Source: Antedon mediterranea (lineage: Eukaryota; Echinodermata; Crinoidea; Comatulida; Antedonidae). From it: a stretch of DNA of 64,000 bases. Made by a program: the position numbers and the translations under genes. The notes beneath the pieces are model-generated. The model was not told the DNA's origin. It did not search any database and was given only the letters and a program-made list of their open reading frames with translations. Below, piece by piece: positions 13,501 through 21,581 of the stretch. Numbering within the stretch: position 1 is the first letter of the stretch; every line of letters starts with the position of its first letter. The DNA is taken from positions 27,648,501-27,712,500 of the forward strand of contig NC_092672.1 of the NCBI RefSeq assembly GCF_964355755.1, written 5' to 3'.

Positions 13501-16500
13501 GCTCTTTCATAATATGTCACTGTTTAAAATTTATGAAGATTTCATCATAGTAAAACTTATGATTTAGTTCGATATGTAATAATCAACTTGCATCGAGGGA
13601 GTTCACGACATACCGAACGAACGAGTAATCTTTCTTCGGATTTTCTTCGGCAGGTGCTCATATGGCTCGATGTGTAGTGCAACCGACTTTGGTATCAGAG
13701 GTACCGGGATCGAGTCCCGTCACGGGAAAAAAATTAAATATAAGGATTTATTTGGTTGTTACACTGAAAACGCAGTTTTAATTTCGAATAGGCTACTTTT
13801 TTGGAAAAGCCAAAAACTGAAAAATACTTGAATGCTCAAGATACGTTTTGTTGCGGGCGGATAACCAAACTCGTCCTCAAGTGACGAGTTCAGATCTAGT
13901 TGTTATTCTTCTTTCTGTACACTTTTTGTTCATCAAATATCTCAAAAAGTTGAATAGCAATGATCACAAAAATTTCACAATGTCTTTCAAATACTTTAAC
14001 TTAGCCATAATAAGCTTTTCAGCGTGATCACTCAACCGTGACGTCACGTATACGCGATTTTGTGAAATCACATTATCAATCATATATCCATAATTCATTA
14101 TCACATATTTTTGAAATTCACTACACGTAAACTTCAGGTCAAGGGTAAAAATATTAGCAAGTAAAAACGCGCGCGCACGTAGGGTCATGCGCGTGGAATC
14201 GCGCAGTAAAAATTTAAAAAGCTCAAAATTACGTTTTAATCAATTTAGAGCATGAATTAGGCCAATTGCGTGTTTCAAAAAATTACTGCGCAAAAAAAAT
14301 ATTTTGCGCGCGCGATACTTACAAAGCGTAAAAATTGCAATTTTTTTATACAAATCGCGTTCTACTCACCATCCTTAGTACATTCACCAAATTTGAGTCA
14401 GTTCCGACTTAAAATAACGCTATACGAGCAGGTTAAAAATAACAAAATGCGCAAATTAATTGCATCAAAGTGCTGAAAATGGTGAAAAATAAGGCCTTTT
14501 TAAAATGAATATAACTCTTCAGAATGGCAGGTGACCCCCAATTTTTTTATATTATTCGGGAAGCCATTGGGTTGTAGATACATATTCATGTACACATTAG
14601 ACGTACAAAATGGTATGACGTCATCAAATGGCCACTTCAATTTAAAAATTAGTAATTTTTATCTTTTTGTGTGGGTTATCACATTCAATAGAGCGCATCT
14701 CCGTTATTTGAGCCCGGTTTTCGCCGAAATTTTAGTATGTGCTTGCTCAATTAATTATCTTTCTCAAAAGTTGTCAACATTTTTATTTTGATGACGTCAT
14801 CATGTGTAAAAATTTTAATAACCAAGGTCGTGTAATTTCAGCTACACCATACATTTGAATATGTTATAGCTCTTCAGAATTAAAGGTGACCTTGAAGATT
14901 ATAATTTATTATGAAAGCTGAATAAATGTAGATATGAATTCATATAAAAATTAAGCCCATTGGATGTTGTGATGTTATCATATGGCCAGTTGAAGTTAAA
15001 ACGTTGTTTTTAAATTTCTTTAGTCAAAGTTATACAAATTTCAAAGAGCGCGCATTGCGCTTCTACGTGTCAAATTATCTTCCAATCCTTATATTTATTT
15101 GCTCAATTCATTATCTTTCGAAATTGTCATCTTCGAGTTTATTTTGATAATTCCATCGTACCAAAAAAATTGAACATGATGTGGGTCCCGTAATTTCACC
15201 TATGCTACACTGAATATAGATATACAGTATATACTGTACATATTGTATATGACACATGATAGGCACAACTCAGCACTATAGCGTATATCAGGATGGTATA
15301 CATCAACATTTTCCTATTGTATGTTAACGTACGTGCATGTTTAAAAAATATTAATGTCAGTAAAGCGATAAAAATGATCACCTATAATTCGTCAAAGTGA
15401 CGAATTAAATTCTAGTTTACTTTAGTTTTTCTCTCTCTTCAATTAGAAAGGAAGCAACTTATGGTTTCTCTCTTATTATTCCAAGTGTGTCCATACGGGA
15501 CGTTTGGCGCCGACTGTAAGAGTTTGTGCCACTGCAAGTTTAACGCCTGTGATAGGTCAATGGGATGTATGAATATAACATGCAATGAAGGTTTCAGTGG
15601 ACCACAATGTCAAGGTAAAGATATTTAATACATCTGACGTCATCTACAATTCTGTGACGTCGTAAAACGTCATACAATTTGTGTTTGTTTAATACGGTGA
15701 ATATACACGAATAACCTATATACAGTAGGATGACAAAATGGCTGTTTTGTTGCAGATTATGATTATTCGACACCATGTCCCGATGGTTTCTACGGAAAAT
15801 TGTGCCAGTATAAATGTCACTGTTCTATGACGCCAGGATGTCTGAAGAATGGAACTTGTCTCTTTGGTTGCCAAGAAGGTTGGGGTGGCGAGGACTGTCA
15901 ATTTGGTAACTTATAATATTATCTTGAGTGTGCACCATTGCCATAGGTAATACAGTACATATCTATACCAACATACTCTGTGTTTTGATTGTTTTTAACA
16001 TACATTCAACAGCGAGTAACATCACTTGCCAACAATTTTGCGCAAATTCGGCCTGAAATTTTAAAAACAAATTTGACACTACAGTGCCCCAAATCATAAA
16101 CTCGTATTTAAAAAGAAATGAATATAAACTACAAGGACAGAAAAAAATGAACGCCCTAAAAGAACAATAAGGTAAAACAACAGAATTGAAATTGTTGATA
16201 AGCTTTTCACTGTTTGTATTTGCAGCTATCCCAGCTCTTCTCAATCCTCCACGCATCTTAAGATCTAATTTCCACAGTGTTCATCTTGAATGGGATGAAT
16301 GGGAAGTTCACAAAGACTACGGGCTGGGAAACGTTACCGGGTATCGTCTGTTTTATCGGTATACAACGCCCTCTGAAGGTGTAGTACGATCTGGCGATTA
16401 TACAGAGGGCACAGAACTGGTACTGCGTGAGCTTAATCCTTGCAGACGATACGAGATATTTATTCGAGCGTATAGAACCATATCTGGTGAGCTATTCATT

Positions 16501-19500
16501 GGAAGACCCAGTTCATCAGTATTTTATGACATGGCTTGTAATTGTAAGTAGCAATATAACTTCATACTTTTAAGACAAATACTAAGTAGCCTATCTATTT
16601 ACTCTATCCTCTTCAAGATTAAAACTTGTGATTAGGCCTATCTTGTTTAGATGATGAGTTCCATCCAATACACACACGAGGCATGTTGGCCTACTATACT
16701 TTGACACAATGTTAATCCGAATTAGTTTCTTCAACAGACGGCAGCGTCGGAGTAACGTTAATGGCACATCCAGCAGTTGTCGATATTTACAACAAAACTG
16801 ACAATGTTAACATCTTTGTTTACTCCGGAGCTCTCTCTACAAACATGAGGCTACGACGTACTTGTAGTACTGGTGCAGCTGATGTCATTGGTCGACCTGT
16901 GTCTTGGTTTGACGGAAGTCCGTACCCAGGATCACACGTTTTGCCAACTATGATGTTTCCTGAGAATACAATGATTGAAACAGTTGCCGAGTTTGAATAC
17001 CACGCCCTCATTGCCAAAATTCCAGGAGAATCTTCTTTCGCCAAAAGTGGTGCCTTTTCTGCTGACATTCTAGGGATATGGGCGTTGCCAAGTCAGTCTA
17101 CAATTATCATCTTGGATACAAATGGTAATGTGGTCAATTGCAAACATTTCTCTATTGTAATGTTTTATTAGTAGGCCTACATCTTATAACGTAAGACATA
17201 ATGTTTTAAATGATGACGGGTTTTTTAGTACTAGACCTACGCCATAACAGAAAATGTAAGATATTTGTAATTTTGATTTTGGCCAAAAAGGATCAAATTT
17301 ACAAAATGTGTTATTACTTACTTTAATAAATAAAGGATTGTTGTACGCTGCTTATAAAAACTCCAAATGGAATAAAATAGACGGATATAGTATAGTTTCA
17401 AAGAAAAAAGTCAGGTTTTAGTGAATATTAAATTGCGTTTCCTTCTTCGTTTACTTATTTGTTATCATCTACATTTCAGCCAACGTTAAGCCTGTGGAGA
17501 GAACAGTTGTAGTTGGAACTGGTGATAGAATTATTCTCTCTGTAACCACTGACAGCAATACAACGGGACTAAGATGGCGCTATAATGGTGGTAACGGAAT
17601 CAAAGAATGGAAAGACAAGGGTACAGTGATCATTGAGCATGCGCGAACCAAAGATAGTGGAATTTACGAATGCCACTTTCTAGCGAAACGAAATCAAGGA
17701 AACCATGCAATTATTCAATTAAATGTTAAAGGTAGGTTTTTAATGAAAGTATAAGAAGTTACAATTAAGACTAATGATGTATTTTAAAATCATACTATAA
17801 TTATTGTTAAAGAGTTACTTGGTTGTTTTCATTCCATTATAAGTCATGTTGCATCGTCATTCTAATGATAAATGTTCGGTGTTCTGATACATCTTAATTC
17901 AGTAACTTCTTAGCTGCACATCATGAGTAGTTTAATAACTTAAAATAAACGGTTTTAACATCACTATGTATTTTGTTACAGATTGTCCATTGGGAAAATA
18001 TGGACCTGACTGTGCATTAAATTGTCCAGTATGTTACAACGGAGGGATTTGTGACGCTCAGACGTCATTGTGTGTCTGTCCAAGTGGTTTCACTGGAAAC
18101 GATTGTTCAGAGGGTTTGTTACTTGACAATTATTAGGTGTTGCATGTTTAATTATTTTTTCGTCTCAATATAATATAATAGCCCTAAACGTTTGTCGGTG
18201 CCAACATATTTGTACGTAATTTATAGCAAATGTGTGATGAAAGTGTTTTGCAACATGGTGTAAGCATTTACTTCGTCCATGTTTGCGTGTAGAAGTAGAA
18301 ATCATTTCACACTTCATTCAATTCAATTCTAAACATTCAAAGGATGTTAAATAAAGCTTCATTTGTTTCAATTAGTATGTAATTCTGGATATTGGGGAGA
18401 AGATTGTTCTTTGAATTGTGACAATGAAGATAATGGTTGTAGAGGCAACTTATTCTGTCCTGCTTCACCACTTGGTTGTGCTTGTTTGCCGGGATTTCAT
18501 GGACATGACTGCAATGAAGGTAATAAAGATGGAAATAGTTTTCTTTAGATATTCCTTGAAGCTAAGCAAAAACAACTTAAAGAACCAAACAATAAAATGA
18601 ATCGACAGCATGACCAACATATTTGGATTGTCCAATTGATTTTAAATTTTGGGTCTTTGCTAATTTCATTACGGCCTAAATACACATGGACGGCAAGCTC
18701 TACCGTCCTGCTGCCATTTCACTGTCAGGCTAGCAAGATATTCTTCATCCACTGTATCTGTCAATCTAGCTTAAATATTAATAATATCGTATGGTAATTT
18801 GTAAATATGACAATAATTTATAGATTTTCATTTCAGTATGCAGTGAGGGTTACTACGGAGCAGACTGTAAGCAAGTATGCAATTGTCCAGCAGACAATTG
18901 TGACTCAGTTACAGGGTGCGAGATTGAATCATGTTTCCCGGGATTTCATGGACCTCAATGCCAAGGTAGGCTAAGCTCATCAGTTGAATTGTTCCATGAT
19001 GACTTGTTGTTCGTTGTACTATAAGGAATAAACTTTGCGTATATGCTAAATATTGGAATACTCAAGTGTACTTCACTCTGCTTCCTCTCTAAAGTAAATT
19101 GATGTAGGCTTAAAAGATTGGAGGGTGAGTATAGTGAGAGTTAGGCGCTATCAAACTATCTTGATGGAAGAGGTTGAATACCGTAGACGGGATAGTTTAG
19201 ACTAATAGCTAGCCAGACCTTTTAAGCTTGGGAAATACTATACAATTTTTTTTTTTTGCAGAGCATGTAAACGTATCTTGTACAAATGGTACTTTTGGAC
19301 GTCTTTGTAATCAACATTGCCATTGTCAAAATTCAGATTCCTGTTATAGCAACGGCACATGCGCAGATGGAGTGTGTGACGAAGAATGGGGCGGTTATGA
19401 TTGTCAAATAGGTAACTAACGGTTATTTTAATTTATTATTATTTAATTTTTTTCGATAACATTTTCTTGTGCAACTTGAAATTGTCTGCATTTTTATCTT

Positions 19501-19824
19501 AATTAGCATTACCATACCTCGAACATGGTCCTACATTGTATGTTTCGCCAAACCGTCGAGAGATTACAGTCAGCTGGTTTGATTGGGTATTTGGTCGGGA
19601 TTTCGGAACTGGTCCAGTCGTATCCTATGAAGTATTATACAAGGACTCTATCAACGGGAACTACACAACGACTGGAGTTACAACGACTACTAAGTTTATA
19701 TTGAATAAACTGAAACCAGGAAAACAGTATAACGTTGCTATCAAATGTCTAAAGGATGTTGATGGACAGATGACGTCTGGACCATTAAGTCCAGCAAGTG
19801 CTGTCTCAACCTGTAAATTATCAG
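4386..19824 (+). CDS. Tie-like multidomain receptor or matrix gene: SRCR-EGF-FN3-[Ig1-Ig2-EGF x4-FN3] x2 (partial, 18 exons)
   Basis: Span of a partial gene whose exons are listed individually. Eighteen exons with consensus splice sites join into one frame of about 1267 codons without a stop. Every junction is phase 1 except SRCR exon 1 to 2 (phase 0). The order Ig1-like, Ig2, EGF1, EGF2, EGF3 and the spacing of cysteines match the N-terminal ectodomain of vertebrate Tie2, for example KWGADC, FCLPEPLGCSC and FGADCK in EGF1-3. An extra EGF and an FN3 complete each cassette, and the cassette occurs twice. The signal peptide, membrane segment and tyrosine kinase are not visible, so it could be a receptor truncated by the window or a secreted relative. 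By family it should act at the cell surface or in the matrix; the ligand is unknown. Confidence 0.85.
4843..5056. mobile_element. Palindromic MITE, 206 bp, in the SRCR intron
   Basis: Element 4847-5052 is an almost complete palindrome that starts GTACGGAAGCCCGTTCGGGC and ends with the complement. Each arm contains GGCGGCCGCCACTTAATTATCT, twice on the left and in tandem on the right. It is flanked by direct CCTT repeats (4843-4846 and 5053-5056) that look like a 4-bp target duplication. It is non-coding and lies just upstream of SRCR exon 2. Confidence 0.8.
5107..5335 (+). CDS. Exon 2: SRCR domain, second half
   Basis: The acceptor is TTTTAACAG and the donor G|GTATTT. It encodes VICRQLGF, GYTRARYGQS, CSGWEPTLGDC and a VKC end, which are SRCR landmarks (VCRQLG near the start, C-x-G-x-E-x-x-L-x-x-C, terminal V-x-C). 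Six cysteines suggest a normally folded domain. Phase 0 in and phase 1 out link SRCR to the EGF exon. Confidence 0.9.
5423..5521 (+). CDS. Exon 3: short EGF-like module
   Basis: Acceptor CTCTCAG, donor G|GTAAGT, phase 1 at both ends, 33 codons. The pattern C-x-C, then C-x6-C-x4-C, then GWTGDFC resembles the C-terminal two thirds of the EGF4 modules of the downstream cassettes. It lacks their N-terminal part, so it may be the remnant of an earlier cassette. Confidence 0.85.
5684..6004 (+). CDS. Exon 4: fibronectin type III domain (FN3-1)
   Basis: Acceptor TTTTGTACAG, donor A|GTAAGA, phase 1-1, 321 nt. It opens FTKPPRIVS, has VNWDKF at the B-strand tryptophan, a central YYIDAS stretch, and closes with LSPTVNFTTY. 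It is similar to the FN3 exons at 16226 and 19507 (both 318 nt), including the RGPLSP/SGPLSP ending. Confidence 0.85.
6687..7073 (+). CDS. Exon 5: Tie Ig1-like domain, cassette 1
   Basis: Acceptor TTTTTTAATAG, donor G|GTACAG, phase 1-1, 387 nt. It encodes DFVVMNYSPLIEL near the start and GVFYTWATTG near the end. These match by position the DLILINSLPL and GAYFCEGRVRG regions of vertebrate Tie2 Ig1. The Ig cysteines of Tie2 are absent here. Cassette 2 has an exon of exactly the same length. Confidence 0.75.
7378..7635 (+). CDS. Exon 6: Ig-like domain 2, cassette 1
   Basis: Acceptor TTTACAG, donor G|GTAACA, 258 nt, phase 1-1. It encodes an Ig fold with LLWHHNGGD and the hallmark KDGGIYECY (D-x-G-x-Y-x-C). 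It corresponds to Tie2 Ig2, which has AQPQDAGVYSA at the same place. The first Ig cysteine is not present, as in Tie2 Ig2. Confidence 0.8.
7813..9292 (-). mobile_element. Helitron-like non-autonomous element D (minus strand)
   Basis: On the minus strand it begins TCTTCTTTCTG (9292) and ends with hairpin AATTCGTCA/TGACGAATT, a short spacer and CTAG (7813), followed by T. A 5' TC, a terminal hairpin and a CTRR end fit Helitrons. It is an inverted copy of element C (13907-15415), with near-identical stretches such as AACTCGAAGATGACAATTTC. It has no Rep or helicase coding, so it is non-autonomous. Confidence 0.6.
9325..10136. repeat. 58-bp hairpin minisatellite, about 14 copies
   Basis: The 58-bp unit repeats with almost no divergence; starts at 9383, 9441, 9499 and so on to 10079 are exactly 58 bp apart. 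Each unit carries a perfect 12-bp inverted repeat, AGGTGATCATTT and AAATGATCACCT, around a 6-nt loop. Near identity suggests recent expansion. It sits between Helitron-like element D and the EGF1 exon, and one inverted unit lies beyond EGF2 (about 10602-10660). Confidence 0.95.
10193..10324 (+). CDS. Exon 7: EGF1, cassette 1
   Basis: Acceptor GTTTTAG, donor C|GTACGT, 132 nt, phase 1-1. It encodes CPTPKWGADC, CPVCYNGGVC and CLCPSGFMGDDC, the same layout as Tie2 EGF1 (KWGPEC, NNGVC, CICPPGFMGRTC). It lies only 56 bp after the hairpin minisatellite. Confidence 0.92.
10425..10568 (+). CDS. Exon 8: EGF2, cassette 1
   Basis: Acceptor TTTAAAG, donor T|GTAAGT, 144 nt, phase 1-1. It encodes WGRSCSEIC, GCDAILFCLPEPLGCSC and FKGPDCNE. 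This is a close match to Tie2 EGF2 (FGRTC, FCLPDPYGCSC, WKGLQCNE), and it is the most diagnostic exon for Tie relatedness. It follows EGF1 after a 100-bp intron. Confidence 0.92.
10600..10785. repeat. Inverted minisatellite unit and (GGTTATCCGC) palindromes
   Basis: At 10602-10660 one 58-bp hairpin unit appears in reverse orientation to the array at 9.4-10.1 kb. It is followed by two copies of a palindrome, GGTTATCCGCCTCAAGCGGATAA, with poly-T runs. The segment joins the EGF2 donor to the right-hand Helitron-like tandem. Confidence 0.8.
10786..12339 (+). mobile_element. Helitron-like non-autonomous element A
   Basis: Begins TCTTCTTTCTTTC and ends with hairpin AACTCGTC/GACGAGTT, then TAGATCTAG and a T. 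Inside is a direct duplication of about 315 bp (TGTGCACGC-GTTTCTCTT at 10806 and 11112). A tRNA-like block at 12102-12170 is listed separately. About 1.55 kb, followed by a tandem second copy (B). An open frame at 11468-11791 recurs in B and is an accident of the repeat. Confidence 0.6.
12102..12170 (+). other. tRNA-like sequence inside element A
   Basis: GGCTCGATGTGTAGTGC, CCGACTTTGGTATCAG and GGGATCGAATCCC follow each other with tRNA-like spacing. The last is a good T-arm or B-box. Acceptor pairing is poor, so it is more likely a tRNA-derived (SINE-like) promoter remnant than a functional tRNA. It is repeated in element B. Confidence 0.4.
12344..13899 (+). mobile_element. Helitron-like non-autonomous element B (tandem copy of A)
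   Basis: Same 5' TCTTCTTTCTTTC, same internal order, same hairpin AACTCGTC/GACGAGTT and CAGATCTAG end as element A, directly head-to-tail with it. The copies differ by scattered substitutions. No coding sequence. Confidence 0.6.
13660..13728 (+). other. tRNA-like sequence inside element B
   Basis: Second copy of the tRNA-like block, with GGGATCGAGTCCC as T-arm. The T-stem pairing is kept while the loop differs from copy A at one base. Probably a tRNA-derived promoter remnant. Confidence 0.4.
13907..15415 (+). mobile_element. Helitron-like non-autonomous element C
   Basis: Begins TCTTCTTTCTGTAC and ends with hairpin AATTCGTCA/TGACGAATT, AAATT and CTAG, followed by T. It is the inverted partner of element D across the EGF1-EGF2 exons. 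Its 3' hairpin differs from that of A and B although the 5' end is shared. Confidence 0.6.
15486..15614 (+). CDS. Exon 9: EGF3, cassette 1
   Basis: Acceptor TATTCCAAG, donor G|GTAAAG, 129 nt, phase 1-1. It encodes CPYGTFGADCKSLCHC and GFSGPQCQ, equivalent to Tie2 EGF3 (GFYGPDCKLRCSC, GWQGLQCE). The preceding intron is about 4.9 kb and almost wholly Helitron-like elements. Confidence 0.9.
15756..15905 (+). CDS. Exon 10: EGF4, cassette 1
   Basis: Acceptor GTTGCAG, donor G|GTAACT, 150 nt, phase 1-1. It encodes CPDGFYGKLCQYKCHC, GTCLFGC and GWGGEDCQF. This fourth EGF is not in the vertebrate Tie N-terminal block; here it links EGF3 to FN3. Confidence 0.9.
16226..16543 (+). CDS. Exon 11: fibronectin type III domain (FN3-2), end of cassette 1
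   Basis: Acceptor TTTGCAG, donor T|GTAAGT, 318 nt, phase 1-1. It encodes NPPRILRSN, VHLEWDEWE, GYRLFYRY, LNPCRRYEIFIRAY and GRPSSSVF. The tryptophan, the L-x-P-x-x-x-Y motif and the strand pattern are those of FN3. Confidence 0.9.
16738..17124 (+). CDS. Exon 12: Tie Ig1-like domain, cassette 2
   Basis: Acceptor TTCAACAG, donor G|GTAATG, 387 nt, phase 1-1, exactly the length of exon 5. It encodes GVTLMAHPAVVDI, VNIFVYSG, RPVSWFDGS and KSGAFSADILG. Similarity to exon 5 is weak in sequence but strong in length, phase and position. It has one cysteine and so no internal disulfide. Confidence 0.75.
17480..17731 (+). CDS. Exon 13: Ig-like domain 2, cassette 2
   Basis: Acceptor CATTTCAG, donor G|GTAGGT, 252 nt, phase 1-1. 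LRWRYNGGNG and ARTKDSGIYECHF show the Ig tryptophan and the D-x-G-x-Y-x-C motif. It aligns with exon 6 (WHHNGGD, RTKDGGIYECY). Confidence 0.88.
17982..18113 (+). CDS. Exon 14: EGF1, cassette 2
   Basis: Acceptor TTGTTACAG, donor G|GTTTGT, 132 nt, phase 1-1. It encodes CPLGKYGPDC, CPVCYNGGIC and CVCPSGFTGNDC, near identical in layout to exon 7, including CPVCYNGG. The donor GTTTGT is weaker than its neighbours. Confidence 0.9.
18376..18519 (+). CDS. Exon 15: EGF2, cassette 2
   Basis: Acceptor TCAATTAG, donor G|GTAATA, 144 nt, phase 1-1. It encodes GYWGEDC, LFCPASPLGCACLPGF and DCNE, matching exon 8 and Tie2 EGF2. Confidence 0.92.
18837..18965 (+). CDS. Exon 16: EGF3, cassette 2
   Basis: Acceptor CATTTCAG, donor G|GTAGGC, 129 nt, phase 1-1. 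It encodes GYYGADCKQVCNC and GFHGPQCQ and pairs with exon 9. Confidence 0.9.
19262..19411 (+). CDS. Exon 17: EGF4, cassette 2
   Basis: The acceptor is a long poly-T followed by GCAG, the donor G|GTAACT; 150 nt, phase 1-1. It encodes GTFGRLCNQHCHC, NGTC and EWGGYDCQI and pairs with exon 10. Confidence 0.9.
19507..19824 (+). CDS. Exon 18: fibronectin type III domain (FN3-3), end of cassette 2
   Basis: Acceptor TTAATTAG, donor G|GTAAAA, 318 nt, phase 1-1. It encodes ITVSWFDWVFG, YEVLYKDS, LNKLKPGKQYNVAIKC and SGPLSPAS, a clear FN3. It ends phase 1 with a good donor, so the gene should continue, but I recognise no further exon in the window. Confidence 0.9.
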
Positions 19825-21235
19825 GTAAAATACTACATGTAGACGTGTACTAAGTTAGTTTACTAGACGCATGACAGCCGTTCACAACTGGATATATACG
19901 CATAATAATGGTCATTTATTTGAGAACCACGTTTCTGATTGTATAGTATAGAGAATAGTAATACAGTACATAGATATAACATTCCCATTGTAATTAAAAT
20001 TGCCTTCGTCAGGAAAATAAAATTACATTGACGTTCCTAACAATGTTATGCAAAACAATAAAACAAGGTCTAGCACACAATGTGGAGCTTTCGATTTGCG
20101 TCGAACGATGACCTATGAACTGTTACGTCATAATTCATCATGCGCAGAATAGGACATTTGAACGTGCTTTCTCACTCAATTTTCCAGGAGACGAACAGCG
20201 ACATAATAATTGGTCTAGATTGTCACAAATTGAACGCCTCCTAATAACTAATATAACGTTTACAAGAACGTTTCTTTTTATTTCAGATGTGTAGACAAAA
20301 AGAAGCCAAAATCTTGTTATGTCTTTGAAAACTTTGTTAAGCCCATGTGCCATTAAGTGTTTAATTAATTATAGTAGTAAGTAGCCGTAGCAGGCTAAAT
20401 ATAACAATAATAAGTTTACGATAAAAAATAAATCAGCTCTTTAGAACAATATAACAGAATAATATCTAAATCAGGAGAAAGAAAGTTTTAATTACTGATC
20501 TAGTCGTCTATACTCAACGGAAATAAATTACATAATGCCTATAGGACTAAAGTCACAGATATGTAAAAGTAATTAACGTATTACGTTAGGTTGTTAAATT
20601 ACAGCACTATTGCTTCACTAAACTTAACTATATAGATTAACAAAGTATTTAAAAAACACAAATTTTCAAAACCAGAGAACGTTGTAGTAGTACAATGCTC
20701 ACATTATAATCTTATATAATCTTATAGTTAATAGTATAACGAAAATAATATTATAATATCATTTATAGAATGAAATAAATTTCTCTACATTATCGGCGTT
20801 CTTTTAAAGTATTTTTTACTGATGGCAGGTAACGGTAGTGCCGACAAAGATGTACGCTTTGGGATTAAAATGGAGTGAGTTGTATCACTTGTAATATTGT
20901 ACTTACTAATATTCCATCAGACTGCATCACCCGCCATCCTTAATTTTTCTTGCTGAATTGCGAGCGGGTAAATCACAACGTATTTCAAGTAGTGATTGGG
21001 ATAATATTCGATAACAAAAACACTTGCTAGAACATAGTTTGTAAGTATACCAAATGACACATATTCTTTGGTATACCATACTCAAGCAGCAAATCATTCC
21101 ACTTGCATTGTACAGATGTGTATGTGCAAATGATTTGCATATTAATTGTGTTATAACGAAGAAAATTACAACACGTGATATTCACGGTAATGATAACGAT
21201 AATGATGACAATGATAATGATTATGTTGAATATAA

Positions 21236-21322
21236 GGCTTGGTTCCCACTAGAGACGAAACCCACGGACGTCGGTTGTTTTTCTACGTCCTTGCGTTGCG
21301 ACTCTAGTGTAAACCACGCTTA
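21236..21322. mobile_element. Small MITE, about 87 bp
   Basis: Starts AAGGCTTGGTTCCCACTAGAG and ends with the imperfect complement CTCTAGTGTAAACCACGCTTA. It is related to the inverted repeat at 21421-21581 through the GGTTCCCACTAG and ACGTCCTTGCGTTGCG motifs. Confidence 0.6.
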
Positions 21323-21420
21323 AATGATGTTAATGATATTAGGATGATTGTGGTATGATGACTGATGATTATGACGACGATAAGGATTTGGAATTGGAAT
21401 TTTTTGGCTTTGGTAAAATT

Positions 21421-21581
21421 GAAGCCCGGTTCCCACTAGGGCGCAACGCAAGAACGTAAAGGCAACGCAAGCCTGTTGACTAATGGCAAGCGACAGTTCG
21501 AATAATCCATCGCTTGTGATTGGTCAACTCACGCTGCGTTACGTCCTTGTGTCGCGTCTCTTGTGGGAACAAAGCTTAAAC
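21421..21581. mobile_element. MITE, about 160 bp
   Basis: Terminal inverted repeats AAGCCCGGTTCCCACTAGGG and the complement of CTTGTGGGAACAAAGCTT, with GCAACGCAAGAACGTAA inside. Non-coding; same family as 21236-21322. Confidence 0.7.

Noticed and set aside
20138-20353. Possible third Tie Ig1-like exon after FN3-3
   Set aside because: No phase-1 splice sites and no resemblance to exons 5 or 12.
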